From Skeletonema tropicum (taxonomy: Eukaryota; Bacillariophyta; Thalassiosirophyceae; Thalassiosirales; Thalassiosiraceae), in contig CM074131.1 of assembly GCA_037178625.1 (NCBI GenBank), forward strand, positions 4,650,001 to 4,714,000: 64,000 nucleotides of DNA, written 5' to 3'. A program made the translations under genes and the position numbers. The notes under the pieces are model-generated. The model had not been told where the DNA came from. It was given only the letters and a program-made list of their open reading frames with translations, and searched no databases. Each line of letters begins with the position of its first letter. Positions within the stretch are counted from its first letter, which is position 1. Of the stretch, positions 10,549 through 22,100 are shown piece after piece.

Positions 10549-11597
10549 TCACACATCGCTCTTTCCTTGCGCTTTCGACGTTGAGGTTTGACAAGTTTGA
10601 TTCGAGCTAACCGTCTTCATGTTCTTCGTCATCAAGATTGGCTTTCCACAGCACAAGTTCAAGTTCAAGCAAGCGCCGCAGCCTCTTTCAATAAAAGATG
10701 ATGCTCGTAATTGTACTCCTCCAATCGGTGTAGCACCGACTCCATCCATTGCACGATCGCTGCAGTTTTCTCCACGGCGGGAATGTAGGGAAGAATCTCA
10801 TTGATTCGATCCAATTCTTCCCTCATTCCGACTTTCCATCGGTCCAGGCTCAAATAAGTAGGACACGGATTGATGAATTCCACCAACAAGCTCAACAGTG
10901 GATAAACGATTGCACCAAGCAAACACATCCCTCAGGGGAAGGATGTGAGAGACAGCATCCGGAGGAAACAGATCAATCTTCAACGGGATGGCAATCGTCT
11001 CAAATTGATACACCCAGAGAGAAAGCCTCTCGTCTCACTACCTCAATCCCTTTTCCGGCAGAATTACATCAGTCAAACGTCCACAATTCACAAATGCATG
11101 CTCTTCAATCTGTACAATAACGGAAGTGAGGACAAGGCGCCTCAACGAGTTGCAGTTATCAAATGCCATGTACCCAATTGTTCGTAGATCATTACTGAAT
11201 TCGACATCCACCAGACGTGTACAAGAATCGAATGCCTGTAATTCAATGTGCTTGACACCTGTCAATTTTGCTGCACACGGAGAAGAGTGCAGCCGACAAA
11301 TGCCCGTTTTATTTATTCTTATAACTCCTTGATGGCATTCCAAACAGCTTAAGCGAGTGCAGTTGGAGAATGCATACTCTTCCACGATGGTGATATGGAT
11401 GGTTCAACGATGACAACATGAGTGATGTGTGTCCTGAGATGTTGTGGAACTCGTCCACCCGTGCAGATGCAGAATCTCGACGACATCGTCGAGGTTGTTG
11501 GGCTCGACTGCGTGGTCCATGATGATTTATAAGTGCACCGCTCTGCCCGCCCCCTGAGCTGTGCAATAATCAAGGATCTGTGAGAGTAGATACGCAA
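10549..11597 (-). pseudogene. BspA-type leucine-rich-repeat protein, frameshifted
   Basis: Minus-strand reading gives the diatom BspA-LRR (LRR_5) layout in order but in changing frames. Near 11500 comes a start region ending HITHVVIVEPSI. Repeats of the form 'AFxxCxxLxxVxL' follow at 11038-11385 (EEYAFSNCTRLSCLEC, HIELQAFDSCTRL, GYMAFDNCNSLRRLVL, EEHAFVNCGRLTDVIL). A further repeat at about 10860-10990 contains FAWCNRLSTVELVGG. Last comes the usual C-terminal helix region at 10665-10860 (REELDRINEILPYIPAVEKT and IVQWMESVLHRLEEYNYEHH). Frame changes near 11390, 11040 and 10860 imply a pseudogene or sequencing indels. Such proteins are thought to be surface or recognition proteins. Confidence 0.7.
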
Positions 11598-11975
11598 TCA
11601 TGAACATGCATTCTGAAGAATCATTACTTTACTAACTGTCGTTCGAGGAGGCCGAACATCTTGAATCCAAGATGAGTGATGGTGTGTTGCAGAAGATCTC
11701 GGAGTTGACCCTGATGATGGACAAAATGTTGTCTGTCCAACAACAACTTATTGTACCGTCTTATTTGACTCGACGCAGAATGACACTGACATCACCCACT
11801 TTTCTCAGAAAAAGTGACGCCGAAGTGACGCAAAACGCAAAATGCCGTGCAAAATGCTCAGAGCATTCCACCAATGCCATCAACAATGCCATCAATGCAT
11901 GAACACATCAGCATAGTACATACTTTATGACCACAAAATGCATTGTTTCGATCAATAATATCAATATATAAATGA

Positions 11976-14900
11976 ATGATGATGATGAGCAATCAAGATC
12001 AAATCGAAATGAGCAGCAGCAGCAGCAGCAATGCTGACGACCCACCGCCTCTGTGGACACTGGCCAATCTCTTCTCTACGAAACAAGATGACTACTGCAG
12101 CTGCAGTGACAGTGACGTCAAAGCCAAAGCACAACTCCTGCCCGGTCCATTCGTCGTATTGCAAGGCAGTCCGGGTGATGGCATGGCAAATACTTTGGAC
12201 AGTATGCCCATGCTGCCCATCGAGTCAATGTCAATGAACAATCACAACAATAATCACACCAATAATCACACTAATGCGAACGAGTGTGAGTGTGAGGAGA
12301 GTAGTAATTATTTGGAAGGGAGGAGACAATCACGATCATCGGTAATGAATAGTAATATGAATAGTTCGTTGCATCCGCTGGAGGAGATGGCAGAAGAGGA
12401 GGACGAACAGCACGACGAACAGCACGACGAACAGCACGACGGCGAAGGTCACTGCAGAAATTTAAATGACGAGGAGACGGTTGCAATTATTGCACGACCG
12501 CATACTCCACTACTGGAGGATGATGCTACTACTACTACTTCGACAACAACAATGGTTGGCCGAGAGCGAGAGAGGAGCGATAGTTTCACTACCGGAGGGG
12601 GGCTGCATTATCCTCTGGGCGAAAAATCACCAATTATGCAGCGAAGGGTGAGATCTCTTTCGTTTAATTTTAATAGTACTCTCATGCAGCAGCCGCAGCC
12701 GCAGCCGTCGACGACAAGGATAACGACGACATCGTCATTGCAGCATCATCATCATCATCATCATCGACAGAATCAGAATGAGGGGCCTTCGTTGCCGTTG
12801 CCGTTGCCGTTGCCGTTGGTGCACTGTATCAAAAAATCAACAACAGCCGAAGAAATTGCATCCATCCACAAATGGCAAAAGGAAGTATCACAACAAGAAC
12901 TATCTCACTTGGAAGAACGGAATCAAAATGTCAAATTGTTATTAGATCGACGAAAGAGGATTCAAGAAGAACGAATGAGGAGGAGGTCTCATCATCATCA
13001 TCATCGTCGCTTAGTAGCGGATGATGCTGCTGCAGCGTCTGCGGCGGCTGCTGCTGCTCAAAATCATCATCATGATGATAGGAATGAAGAGCATGATAAT
13101 GGTCATCATCATCATCCTAGGAGTGGATCTCCCGTGGCACTTGCCACAGCCACCAGTGCAAGTAGTAGCAATAGTAGTTATGAAGAAGGGAGTCATGATG
13201 ATGAGGGGAGTGGTAGTGGTAGTGCTATTATTTCAAGATCGACATCACCACCACCGGCAGCAGTATCAACTACAACGACACCACGAACCATTACTGTTTC
13301 TCCCCCCATCATCGAACAAGAAGAAGAGGAGGAGGAGAATAATCCCATCAATCAATACATGAATTCGTTAGAGTTGGAAATGTCACATCGATCTTGGTAT
13401 CAGAAGGATGGACGGTTGGTGGTATTTCAAACGCTACCGTATAGGAGGGATTATTCGAGTAGTGGAGAGGTGGTGGTGCATCCACTTGTGTTTGAGAAGG
13501 AGGAGGAGGGGAGGATGCAGCAGCAGCAGCAGCATGAGCGACAACATTGGGAAGAAGATGATATTGTTACACTTGCACCAGGAACTACAGTCATGGCAGA
13601 GGAAGCTATCACACTTGACTCTCGCTCATTGAAACTACTATACTCGACTGCTGCTGGTATTAATAATAATGACGACGAACAAGGAAAGCAACAACATCAT
13701 CATCATCATCGTCGTCATGAAAGAAGCACCACCACCACCAACAACAACACACTCATCTTTCTCCACATCACTTCACCCTACCCCGGCTACATCCTCTCCC
13801 ACATTCACAACTATCCCTACCTCGCACCCGGTCTTCCCACCACCTATACCAACTCGACATGGTTATGGAGAGTCACATGTCAACCGGACGGAGCCTTCAT
13901 CCGTTCTGGACTTGATTTGGTCACGGATCATATTGGTACGTTGCCATATGGGACATTGTGTTGTGTGAAGAAGAAGGTTGTGAATTATATGGGGTTGAAT
14001 CGGCTGGAGATTGATGCGTTTGTGAGCAACAATGATGGGGGCAGCAGTGGTAATAATGATCCTAGCAGCGACGATGATGATACAGAAGATGATGACAAGG
14101 GAATTTCTTCTGCTGCTGCTGATGCAATCACAATGAAGAAATTGTCTGGATACATTTCCGAATTCCTCAATCCGCTAAGTGGTCAAAGGGGCAATATTGT
14201 AGAGCAGGTATCCTTCCCTATCCCTGCCTTGTACAAAGTGATTCATGCCGAGGGTGCCATCATACGTTCCGGTGTGGAACTTTCCACCGGTAAAATTGGC
14301 TTTGCTCCCATGGGATCCATCCTCTCCATCGTTGGTCGATCGTACTCGTCCAACCCGAGTAACAATTGTATTGAACGGTTGCGTCTCGCTGGTGGTGGGG
14401 GATGGATATCGGTCACTTTGAATCGAGAGGACAATGAACAGCTGGTTGAGATGATTGGTGCGGATGAATCATTTGATCCAGAAGATCCGGCAAGCTTTCA
14501 TTTTGGACAACAAAAGAAGGTGATGGCAGAGTTGAAGGCTGACGACAATAATGGTGGATCATCAAGTCCCAGCGGAGGGGGAGGAGGGGGAGGCAGCAAT
14601 CCTTATTTACCACGCCGACGTTCTACTGCCAATTTATCAGAGATTGCTGACGATGATCAAATGTCTATTCCAGACAGTGATGGAAATTATGTAATGTCGA
14701 TGAATGATGCAAAAGCAAGTAGTATTCTCTCATCACCGCCTCGGCAAAGTTCAACAGCAGCTGTACCTACACTATTTCAACGGAGCGGAGTTGTGGGTAC
14801 ATTAGGGGGACTTGTTGCGATGGATGCTGTTCGTGAATCTTCTTCCGACAATCACCAAAATGAGAATGCCAATCGATGCTTGATCTGTTTGTCAGAGTAA

Positions 14901-15234
14901 GTGTGCAACAGAGTGAAACATTATTGTTAATTGTCGTCTTTGTAATACACCAATCTTATCAACCTCTTTTCCTCCTTTCCTTTCAGTGAACGAACAGCTA
15001 CAATTGTTCACGGCGAGACAGGTCATATTGCTTGTTGTCTAACCTGTGCAAGAATACTTAAGGCAAGAGGTGATAATGTGAGTTGAAATGATTTGTGACA
15101 CGCACGTTGTACTCTATTGTTGGAAGCATATCTGATTCTAATCTCTCTCTATCTCTCGATATCTGTTGCACATCGAGCAGTGCCCTGTATGCAGACTTCC
15201 CATAGACCTCGTCATACAACAATTTTGGGCATAG
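11976..15234 (+). CDS. Large low-complexity protein with C-terminal MDM2-type RING (E3 ubiquitin ligase), three exons
   Basis: Proposed exons are 11976-14896, 14987-15077 and 15181-15234, with GTAAGT/CAG and GTGAGT/CAG introns, giving 1,021 residues. The first two thirds are repeats of Ser, His, Gln, Asp/Glu and Ala encoded by microsatellites. Two related SH3-like modules follow at about 596-685 and 741-818, each containing 'GAxIRSGxxLxxxxIGxLPxG'. The last 53 residues form the RING, read across both introns: CLICLSDERTATIVHGETGH, then IACCLTCARILKARGDN, then CPVCRLPID. The spacing and the block IVHGETGH...ACCLTCA...CPVCR are those of the MDM2/MDM4 RING, which also sits at the extreme C-terminus and binds E2. 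Expected activity is ubiquitin transfer; substrate unknown. A TATA-like run (ATATATAA) lies just upstream of the start. Confidence 0.8.
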
Positions 15235-16194
15235 GAATGATGTTGAATTCTACATAGGCTACATTCCCGATATCTCCAGACGAAGAAGATGTATACATGT
15301 TGTTGTTAAATGAGTCCTATCGAGTTTTGTACATCCAGAAGAGAATCAATTGCGTCAGTCCCAACCCCAAGCAGCGAGTAAAAACTTCAAGTTGTGTTGC
15401 TGCGTTCCTACAGAGAGATGCATTGAACAGGGTCGAAATGGTTCCGGCTTCGCATGAGAGATACGTGTTAGATGTTAATGTGTCTCATGCTATGGCTATA
15501 AATATAAACTTGTTAATCTAGAATTGCATCGAAAGTGCCTACTTCATTCCAAGCGACCTTCGCTTGCTCCATTGAAGGAGCAGCACTCGAGCAGAACCAC
15601 TTTGCTGGTATCGACTATTGGAATACATTATGACCGATTACATATCCTGGTAGAGAGAGCAAGTGCAAATAGTAAATAAGGAGGTATTGTATCTAAGTCA
15701 ACTGCAATGACCCTGGAGCTAGCGGTATCTGCCTGGAGAATAAAGTGCCATTCCGACAGTCTAATTGCATTGATCCACGTGTCAAGTAAAGTCCAGTTCT
15801 AGGATATAAATTGATGGCGTAGTACTTACTTATGAACTGCTTCGTGTTATCTGCGATCTCGTCTTCTCTTGATGCTAGAATTCCAATACCAAGAAGTTAG
15901 GGTTAGGACCCGTCCTAACTTTCTCTTTCTCTTTCTCGGGTCGATGATCGATGTCGTTCTCCTACGATCCACCCACGGCCTGACTTGTGGACGTTTCTCC
16001 CCTCTTACGGGTAGTTAGTAAGTCAAGTACGTCCGCCCACTTTCTCTCTTCGTTGGCAAGTAAAGCGTTTCATGGCTAAATTTGTTCCAACGAAGTTAAC
16101 AGAACTTACACAGATGTCATAGAAGCTTATAATGACGAAGGTCGCTGCATTCATATGTCTACACTACGGCTAAAAATCATTCTTCTATCTCTTA
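15235..16194. other. Intergenic between the RING gene and the ankyrin gene
   Basis: No gene recognised. A short open frame at 15297-15521 has no recognisable content. Near 15902-15919 there is a perfect hairpin, GTTAGGAC-CC-GTCCTAAC, followed by a CTTT-rich pyrimidine stretch. Confidence 0.5.
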
Positions 16195-17760
16195 TCATAC
16201 GTCACCCCACTTTCTCTTCTTGTAATTATCACTTGGACAAGCAGCCAGAGTGGATTGCACCTGCACTTTTGTGCCCATGCTCATTATCATCTCGGGGTAT
16301 GACCTCATAAGCCGATACACGCTCTCTGTATACTTAATACTCTTCCGATCAGACACCAAATCGCTTTCCCGGAGTAGATCAATAGGGAGGTTCTTGTGAG
16401 CGTTTTGTTTCGATACGGATACTGCATCATATTTCTCCAGTAACATCGCTATGATCTCATGCCTGGCGCTGCGACAAGCAAGATGGAGGGCTGTGTTCCC
16501 ACCCCGATCCACATCGTCAAGAGTAGATGTATCAAGATTAACCAAGTACTTAACAACGCTAGCAGAATTATGCTGACATGCTATGTGCAAGGGTAGCGCG
16601 CCGCTGTTGTCGGAAAATTGTACAGCATTGGGATTGCCTTTTACCAACAACTTGATTGAACCAAGTCTCACATTATTTTGAAGCGCTGCATGCAATGAGA
16701 GTTGACCATTGTCATCAGGTGTTGTCATGAGACTTCGATCGTTGGCTTGACGAGCATAGGTTGTCTCGCTGTTGATAAATGCTTGTACTTGTTCATGATA
16801 ACGCCACGTGCCTCGCACAATTCTTTCATCTTCAATAGCTTCTGGGTGTGCGTCATACAATGCCTTGATAATTTCTAGTGCAGCATTGATAGTGTTAGGA
16901 TCGTTATAATACTGTTCCCCTGTCGGAAGACATGCAAAATGAAGCAGAGATAATCCTTCAACCTTTTGCAGCTTAACATTGGGATCACAATCCAGCAGGT
17001 ATTGCACAATTTCCACAGCACCAGTTAAATGGTTTGTCTTGCTGGTACGAGTCGTTGCGAAGTGAATTGGATACAATCCATCTGTTGCATGATTGATGGC
17101 ATCGGGGTAGAGTTTGTGCAAAAATTCGACTGTGGCAACTGTGTTTTGTGCGCATGCATGATGAAGAAGCAGCTCGCCCTCAGCACTGGCTCTTCGCTCA
17201 GATCCAGTATAAGCTTCGATCAGTACGCGACAAAATTCAGGAGATCTATGTCCAGCCGCATAGTGAATTGGAAGATCACCTTCGTCATCGGCATGGCGGA
17301 CTGCTTCGGGGCACTTCTCGATCAGCGGCTTCAAAATTTGGATTGCTGTTGCTTCATTCATGCTGCCAAAGCATAAATAATAGATAGGCACCCAACCGCG
17401 ATTGGTTACACTGCGAACAGAGGCGGGAGCTGCATCGATGAGGAGCTGTGTTATGTTGAGTGTCATGTTTTTGTTGCCGCATGCAAAATGGAGCGGTGTA
17501 ATTCCATCCTCATCAGTAACACCGGCAGCATCAGGAAAATATTCGAGAAGCAGTCGAATTATTTCCTCGTTGACTCGTTTAGTGCTGCATGCAGTGAGGA
17601 AAAATCGGTAATCCTCCACACAGTTATTAGTGGGCGTCAATCCATGTCGCTCAATTATGTCACGTAGGCCTTCCTCAGAAAGCGAGTCGGATTGGCAAAA
17701 GTCAAACAACTCTTCTGCGAGCACTTCTGCGATATCATTATTATCGTCGCTATCGCTCAT
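16195..17760 (-). CDS. Ankyrin-repeat protein
   Basis: 521 residues from the methionine beginning MSDSDDNNDIAEV; the frame is open 29 codons further, but that part reads like 5' UTR. About ten ankyrin repeats are visible, with the core forms 'DGxTPLHFACxN', 'GDLPIHYAAGH', 'GLYPIHFAT', 'NGQLSLHAALQNN', 'GALPLHIACQHNSASVVKYL' and 'GNTALHLACRS'. Each is followed by a helix ending in leucines. There is no membrane segment, signal or catalytic domain. The acidic N-terminus and Lys/Arg-rich C-terminus (YKKRKWGDV) are the only other features. Ankyrin repeats bind other proteins; the partner is unknown. The gene looks intact and intronless. Confidence 0.85.
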   Translation of the reverse strand: MSDSDDNNDIAEVLAEELFDFCQSDSLSEEGLRDIIERHGLTPTNNCVEDYRFFLTACSTKRVNEEIIRLLLEYFPDAAGVTDEDGITPLHFACGNKNMTLNITQLLIDAAPASVRSVTNRGWVPIYYLCFGSMNEATAIQILKPLIEKCPEAVRHADDEGDLPIHYAAGHRSPEFCRVLIEAYTGSERRASAEGELLLHHACAQNTVATVEFLHKLYPDAINHATDGLYPIHFATTRTSKTNHLTGAVEIVQYLLDCDPNVKLQKVEGLSLLHFACLPTGEQYYNDPNTINAALEIIKALYDAHPEAIEDERIVRGTWRYHEQVQAFINSETTYARQANDRSLMTTPDDNGQLSLHAALQNNVRLGSIKLLVKGNPNAVQFSDNSGALPLHIACQHNSASVVKYLVNLDTSTLDDVDRGGNTALHLACRSARHEIIAMLLEKYDAVSVSKQNAHKNLPIDLLRESDLVSDRKSIKYTESVYRLMRSYPEMIMSMGTKVQVQSTLAACPSDNYKKRKWGDV

Positions 17761-17911
17761 GATAAATAGAGAAGTAAGTATTGAAGAGACACAGAGAGAG
17801 ATCGATAGAAGAGAATCAAAAGGGCGATTGTACGAGTGTTCGAGCAAGGTGAGAGGTAGATAAAGGCAAATCCAACAATGAGATCATCATAGTAGGAAAT
17901 AGCGGGGGGGG

Positions 17912-18115
17912 AGCTGGCGTTTTAAACGCCAGTAGACTCACCGTCGCACTTTTAAAGATTTGCCGAGCACTAGATAAATTCGCATAACGCTAGTAAACAT
18001 CTCAATCATTCCGACCTCCGATGTCCGATGTCAACCAAAACTCAACCGACCGATCAATCCAATGATTGTAATGAACTCTCCATCCAAAACGGTAGGGACA
18101 CCACCCCTATTGCAG
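17912..18115 (+). repeat. Left terminal inverted repeat
   Basis: Contains the palindrome CTGGCGTTTTAAACGCCAG, several GCGTTA/GCGAAC-like short repeats and the block ending ACACCACCCCTAT. It probably holds the promoter and 5' UTR of the plus-strand gene. Confidence 0.65.
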
Positions 18116-18329
18116 AGTTGGGGGCGGTCAGCTCATCGAGCACTGGACGTCCCGAACTGGTCGAGTGTTGAAGCCGTCGCGAAGCAGCAAGCTGCGAATA
18201 ATGCGTCAGCCGCATCACGGGCAATGATAGTCTGGCTGATAGGATTGCACGTTGTGACTTCAGTTCTAACAGCTCGATCAATGAGGTATTCCCTTGCCAT
18301 ATGCCATAAAGGAAAGGGGACGCATGATA

Positions 18330-19064
18330 TCCCTCCCGAGGTGCTTTCTTTGAGGAGAACTTCTACAGGGAAGGCGAATGCAGTCCGAGAATGGCGCCTG
18401 CTCACAGACAGGCAGCAATTGTCCACAAAATTAACCGTATTTTGCAATCTCAGCAGCGCGAGGAACAAGCTGCAGCGAGGGCTCTTGCAGAGATTGACAT
18501 GGGAGGAGGCAGAGGAAAGAGAAAGCGAACTAGTACGGAGAAGGCGCAGCAACAGAAATCGACGGAAGTTGTCCCTCCTCCAAAGAAGAAGAAGAAGCGA
18601 GCGCCCAAGGAAAAGACACAGGCACAGAAAGATGAGTCTGCTAAATTGAAGAGGGCTCGTGACGACCGTCGTAATGCCGTTGGGAGGGAGAATGCGGCCA
18701 AGGAGAGAAAGAGTCGTTTACAAAACCATAGTTGTTGTTCGGTCATTGCCCATGCTATTCTCCGTCATGATGTCACCCTAATGCTGCTCTGTTATCTATT
18801 AGAACATCACTGGGTCTCTTGTTCAGCCCGAAGCTGCCGCTGCTACTTCGGCGTCTGCCAAGGCTCTATCATTTATCAAGAACAAACGGCGCAAAGTGGA
18901 TACTAAGCCTGCTATTGTTCGCCAATTGATGGACAAGGCAGCCTGTAAGGTAGAAGAATCGGCGTTCAAGAGTCTTATGAAGTTTTCTGAGTGCAACACT
19001 CTTTGTCCTGCAGCTGTTGCTGAGGCTGGTGCGGATGCAAAGAATTCACAAGTTGTTATCGTCT
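18330..19064 (+). pseudogene. Basic Lys/Arg-rich protein remnant (left gene of the 7.4-kb element or retroelement ORF1)
   Basis: Frame beginning near FFEENFYREGECSPR continues to MAPAHRQAAIVHKINRILQ, then a coiled-coil-like EEQAAARALAEID and a lysine-rich tract (PPPKKKKKRAPKEKTQAQK) to about 18715. A second piece, in another frame from about 18813 (ATSASAKALSFIKNKRRKVD), runs to a stop at 19064. A possible splice acceptor (TTGTTCAG) precedes the second piece but I found no in-phase donor. A nucleic-acid-binding role is suggested by composition only. It could be the left gene of the TIR element or ORF1 of the retroelement. Confidence 0.4.
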
Positions 19065-19163
19065 AAACACTGTTGCGTACCAACGAATCGGTAGACTTTG
19101 TGGACAAACCAAGAATAATACTATGAATACTAATGATTATTGGATTAAAGAGTGAGTGGGATT

Positions 19164-22100
19164 ATGGAGTTCTTCCTAAGAACTGGTTTTGGTCAATCTT
19201 CTTCATATTTCGGTGGGAAAGAGGACGGGAAACACGGTCTCGCTCAAGGGAACGGTGCAGCTCCTCCGACATGGCAGCTGATCAGCACGGTCATGATTAA
19301 TACCCACAAAACCAATTGGCATGGAGTGGAAGTAAAGTGTCCAATCTCACATAAAAAGATTAATCAGGTGGGAATTCTGTATGTTGATGATACCAATTTG
19401 TGGGAAGGCCTTCGAGCTGACGACGACCTTATCTCGACAAGTGCTCGAGGGCAAGAGTCAATCTCGGATTGGGCAGGTGCTTTGGGAGAAACGGGGGGCG
19501 CTTTGAAACCAGACAAATGTGGAGTTACAATACACGATCAAACACCCGATGGAAAGGGCGGCTGGTGCTACACGGATCAAAATGCGAAGCCCTCAGAAGG
19601 CGAAGAGGTTGACATGAGTGAACTGGATGACTTGATTTTCCACGTCCCTACTACCGACGGGGGCACTGCGCAGATAGATAGGTTGCCATCGAATAAAGCT
19701 GACAACAACTTAGGTCTCTACGCTAGACCGGATGGGAAACCAGACCAACACTTCGAGCAGATGAGAGAAAAAATGACAACTTGGACGGCTCAGATTAAGA
19801 GTGGGCAGATACCAACTCGTTCGGTGTGGATGAGCTACACCAATCAGCTATGGTCTGGACTCAGATACGGTCTGGGGGCCTGCTCGGCGTCAATCCCTGA
19901 GCTCAAGAAAGGATTGATGTCAGCAGATTTCTATATGTTAAGCAACCTAGGTGTCAACCGATCAATTACCAAGGAATGGAGATACCTGCCAGCCACGTTT
20001 GGTGGCATCGGTCTCTACGATTTGACTGTTGAAACTGCGGCTGCTACTTTATCCTCATTCTTGCAACACTATGGCACAACTTCAGCCCTAGGGATCACTT
20101 TAAGAGCGGCTATGGAACACCTCCAAGTGGAAATAGGAGTACCGGACTGTCCCTTTAACTATGACTTTGAAGTTTGGGGTCAATTATCAACCAATGCATG
20201 GGCGAAAGCTCTATGGGAGAAGATAGACGAACTGGGAATTGTGCTGGATCTGCAATATGATGACATTCCCATCCCGAGGAGCAAGGATAGGGCTATTATG
20301 GACTGCATGGTTGAACTGGGTTTACGAGGGACGGAGCTACAGCGCGTCAATAGAGTGAGGAAAGCCCAGGAGGCAATGTTCCTCTCTGACGTGACTACGC
20401 CAAATGGACGGTATCTCGAGCAGTACCTGCTTGATGGGCATTGGAAGGACTCACCTGAAGGGCGCCTTGGTAAACAGCGGTCAACACTGGAATTTGGCAC
20501 GGAATATCCGACGGAAGCAGATTGGAAATTGTGGAAGAGATCCCTGCAACGTTTGACAGATAGCAAATCGTTGTTTCTTAAGGAGCCACTTGGAGATTGG
20601 ATCAACCCATCTAAACGGATCTGGCGTCACTTCCTCAACCTCAACACGGACACACGGACAGTGGAAATACATTCGGATGATACGATTTATGAATACGCTC
20701 ACGACGTGGAATCGAATGACAGAGTGTCGATCTTGCAGCCAGTCCGAGTGCTGGATGAGCCCGCTGCATCGGTGGTACCAACGACGATTCTGGAATACGA
20801 AGATGGTTCCATCAAACTGCTAGCACAAGGTCCGCCACTGGCCAATCAGCCAGAAGTCGTAGCTCCTACTACATTTCTTGAGCGTCTCCGCAGTAAAGGG
20901 GGAGTATGGATGTGGGATAGTATCAGCTTCTCATCGGATCCCTCGTGGATTGTGGAAGCTATTCAACGAGGCTCATTGTTCTGTTGTACAGACGGGTCAT
21001 ACATGAAAAAGTTGGCGCCAGAGATCTGCGGTGCGGCTTGGGTTTTTGACTGCGCAGAGTCTCGACAGTGGCTTAAAGGAGAATTTACGGAGCACTCTAA
21101 ATGGGCAAATAGCTATCGAGGAGAACAGCTAGGGATGTTGGCGATCCACCTTATCCTACTGACAATAGAGGAACACTATGGAGTGCCATTGTCCAATGCA
21201 AACATCTTTTGTGACAACAAAGGAACTATTCTTACGTTTTCCAGAAAATACGATCGCGTCCCAGGGTCGGCGAAAAACAACGACATTCTCCGGGTCCTGC
21301 GGAAAATCCAAAGTGTCTCGGCTCTTGCGCACAAGCTGTCTCATGTGAAAGCGCACCAGGACGACAGCTTGGGCTATGCTTGCCTGGCCCTGGAAGCTAG
21401 ACTGAACGTCGACTGCGATTTCAGGGCAAAAGCAGCCATAAAGAGAGCAATTGGAAACTTCTCCTCTCTGCCGGTCACTCTGAGCCTACCGCTAGAAGCA
21501 GCGGTCGTTATCATAGATGGAATAAAACAGACTGCAGACTTAGCAAAGGACCTACGGTATCACGTAGGGAAGGTGAAAGCACGACAGTTCTATGCCGATG
21601 AACAACTCCTACACCCTGACATATTCGACTCTGTTGCCTGGGAACCATTGCGCCAGCTTCTCGACCGTAGGCCTAAGATGTTCAATCTGTGGTATGCGAA
21701 ACAATGCTCGGGATATTGTGGAACCGGACAAATGATAACCAGATATGACAAAACTGCCTCTGATAAATGTCCAAACTGCGGTTGCTTTGAAACAGCGGAT
21801 CACCTGAACCGCTGTAAGAGTAGAATTAGGAGGGGACTATTGCTTGACAGCATAAATGATCTACAAGAATGGATGGAGGGACATTGCACGCATACGTGCA
21901 TACAGAAGTGGCTACCACTTTTCATCTCTCTTCAGGGCAGCACCCTATTCGTGGACATGGTGCATAGGCATAGTCAGGGATGGAGGATGTCTCAACAGAT
22001 GCGCAGAGTGGGCAATAGTTTAGATAGGATTGGATGGAGAAACGTGATGGAGGGGAAAGTATCCAAGGAGTTTCTCCAGATGCAGAAGGAGCACCTCCTA

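Noticed and set aside
12390..13560. Possible CRISPR-like or regulatory arrays in the tandem triplet tracts
   Set aside because: They are CAG/CAT/GAT-type microsatellites within one long open frame encoding homopolymeric residues.
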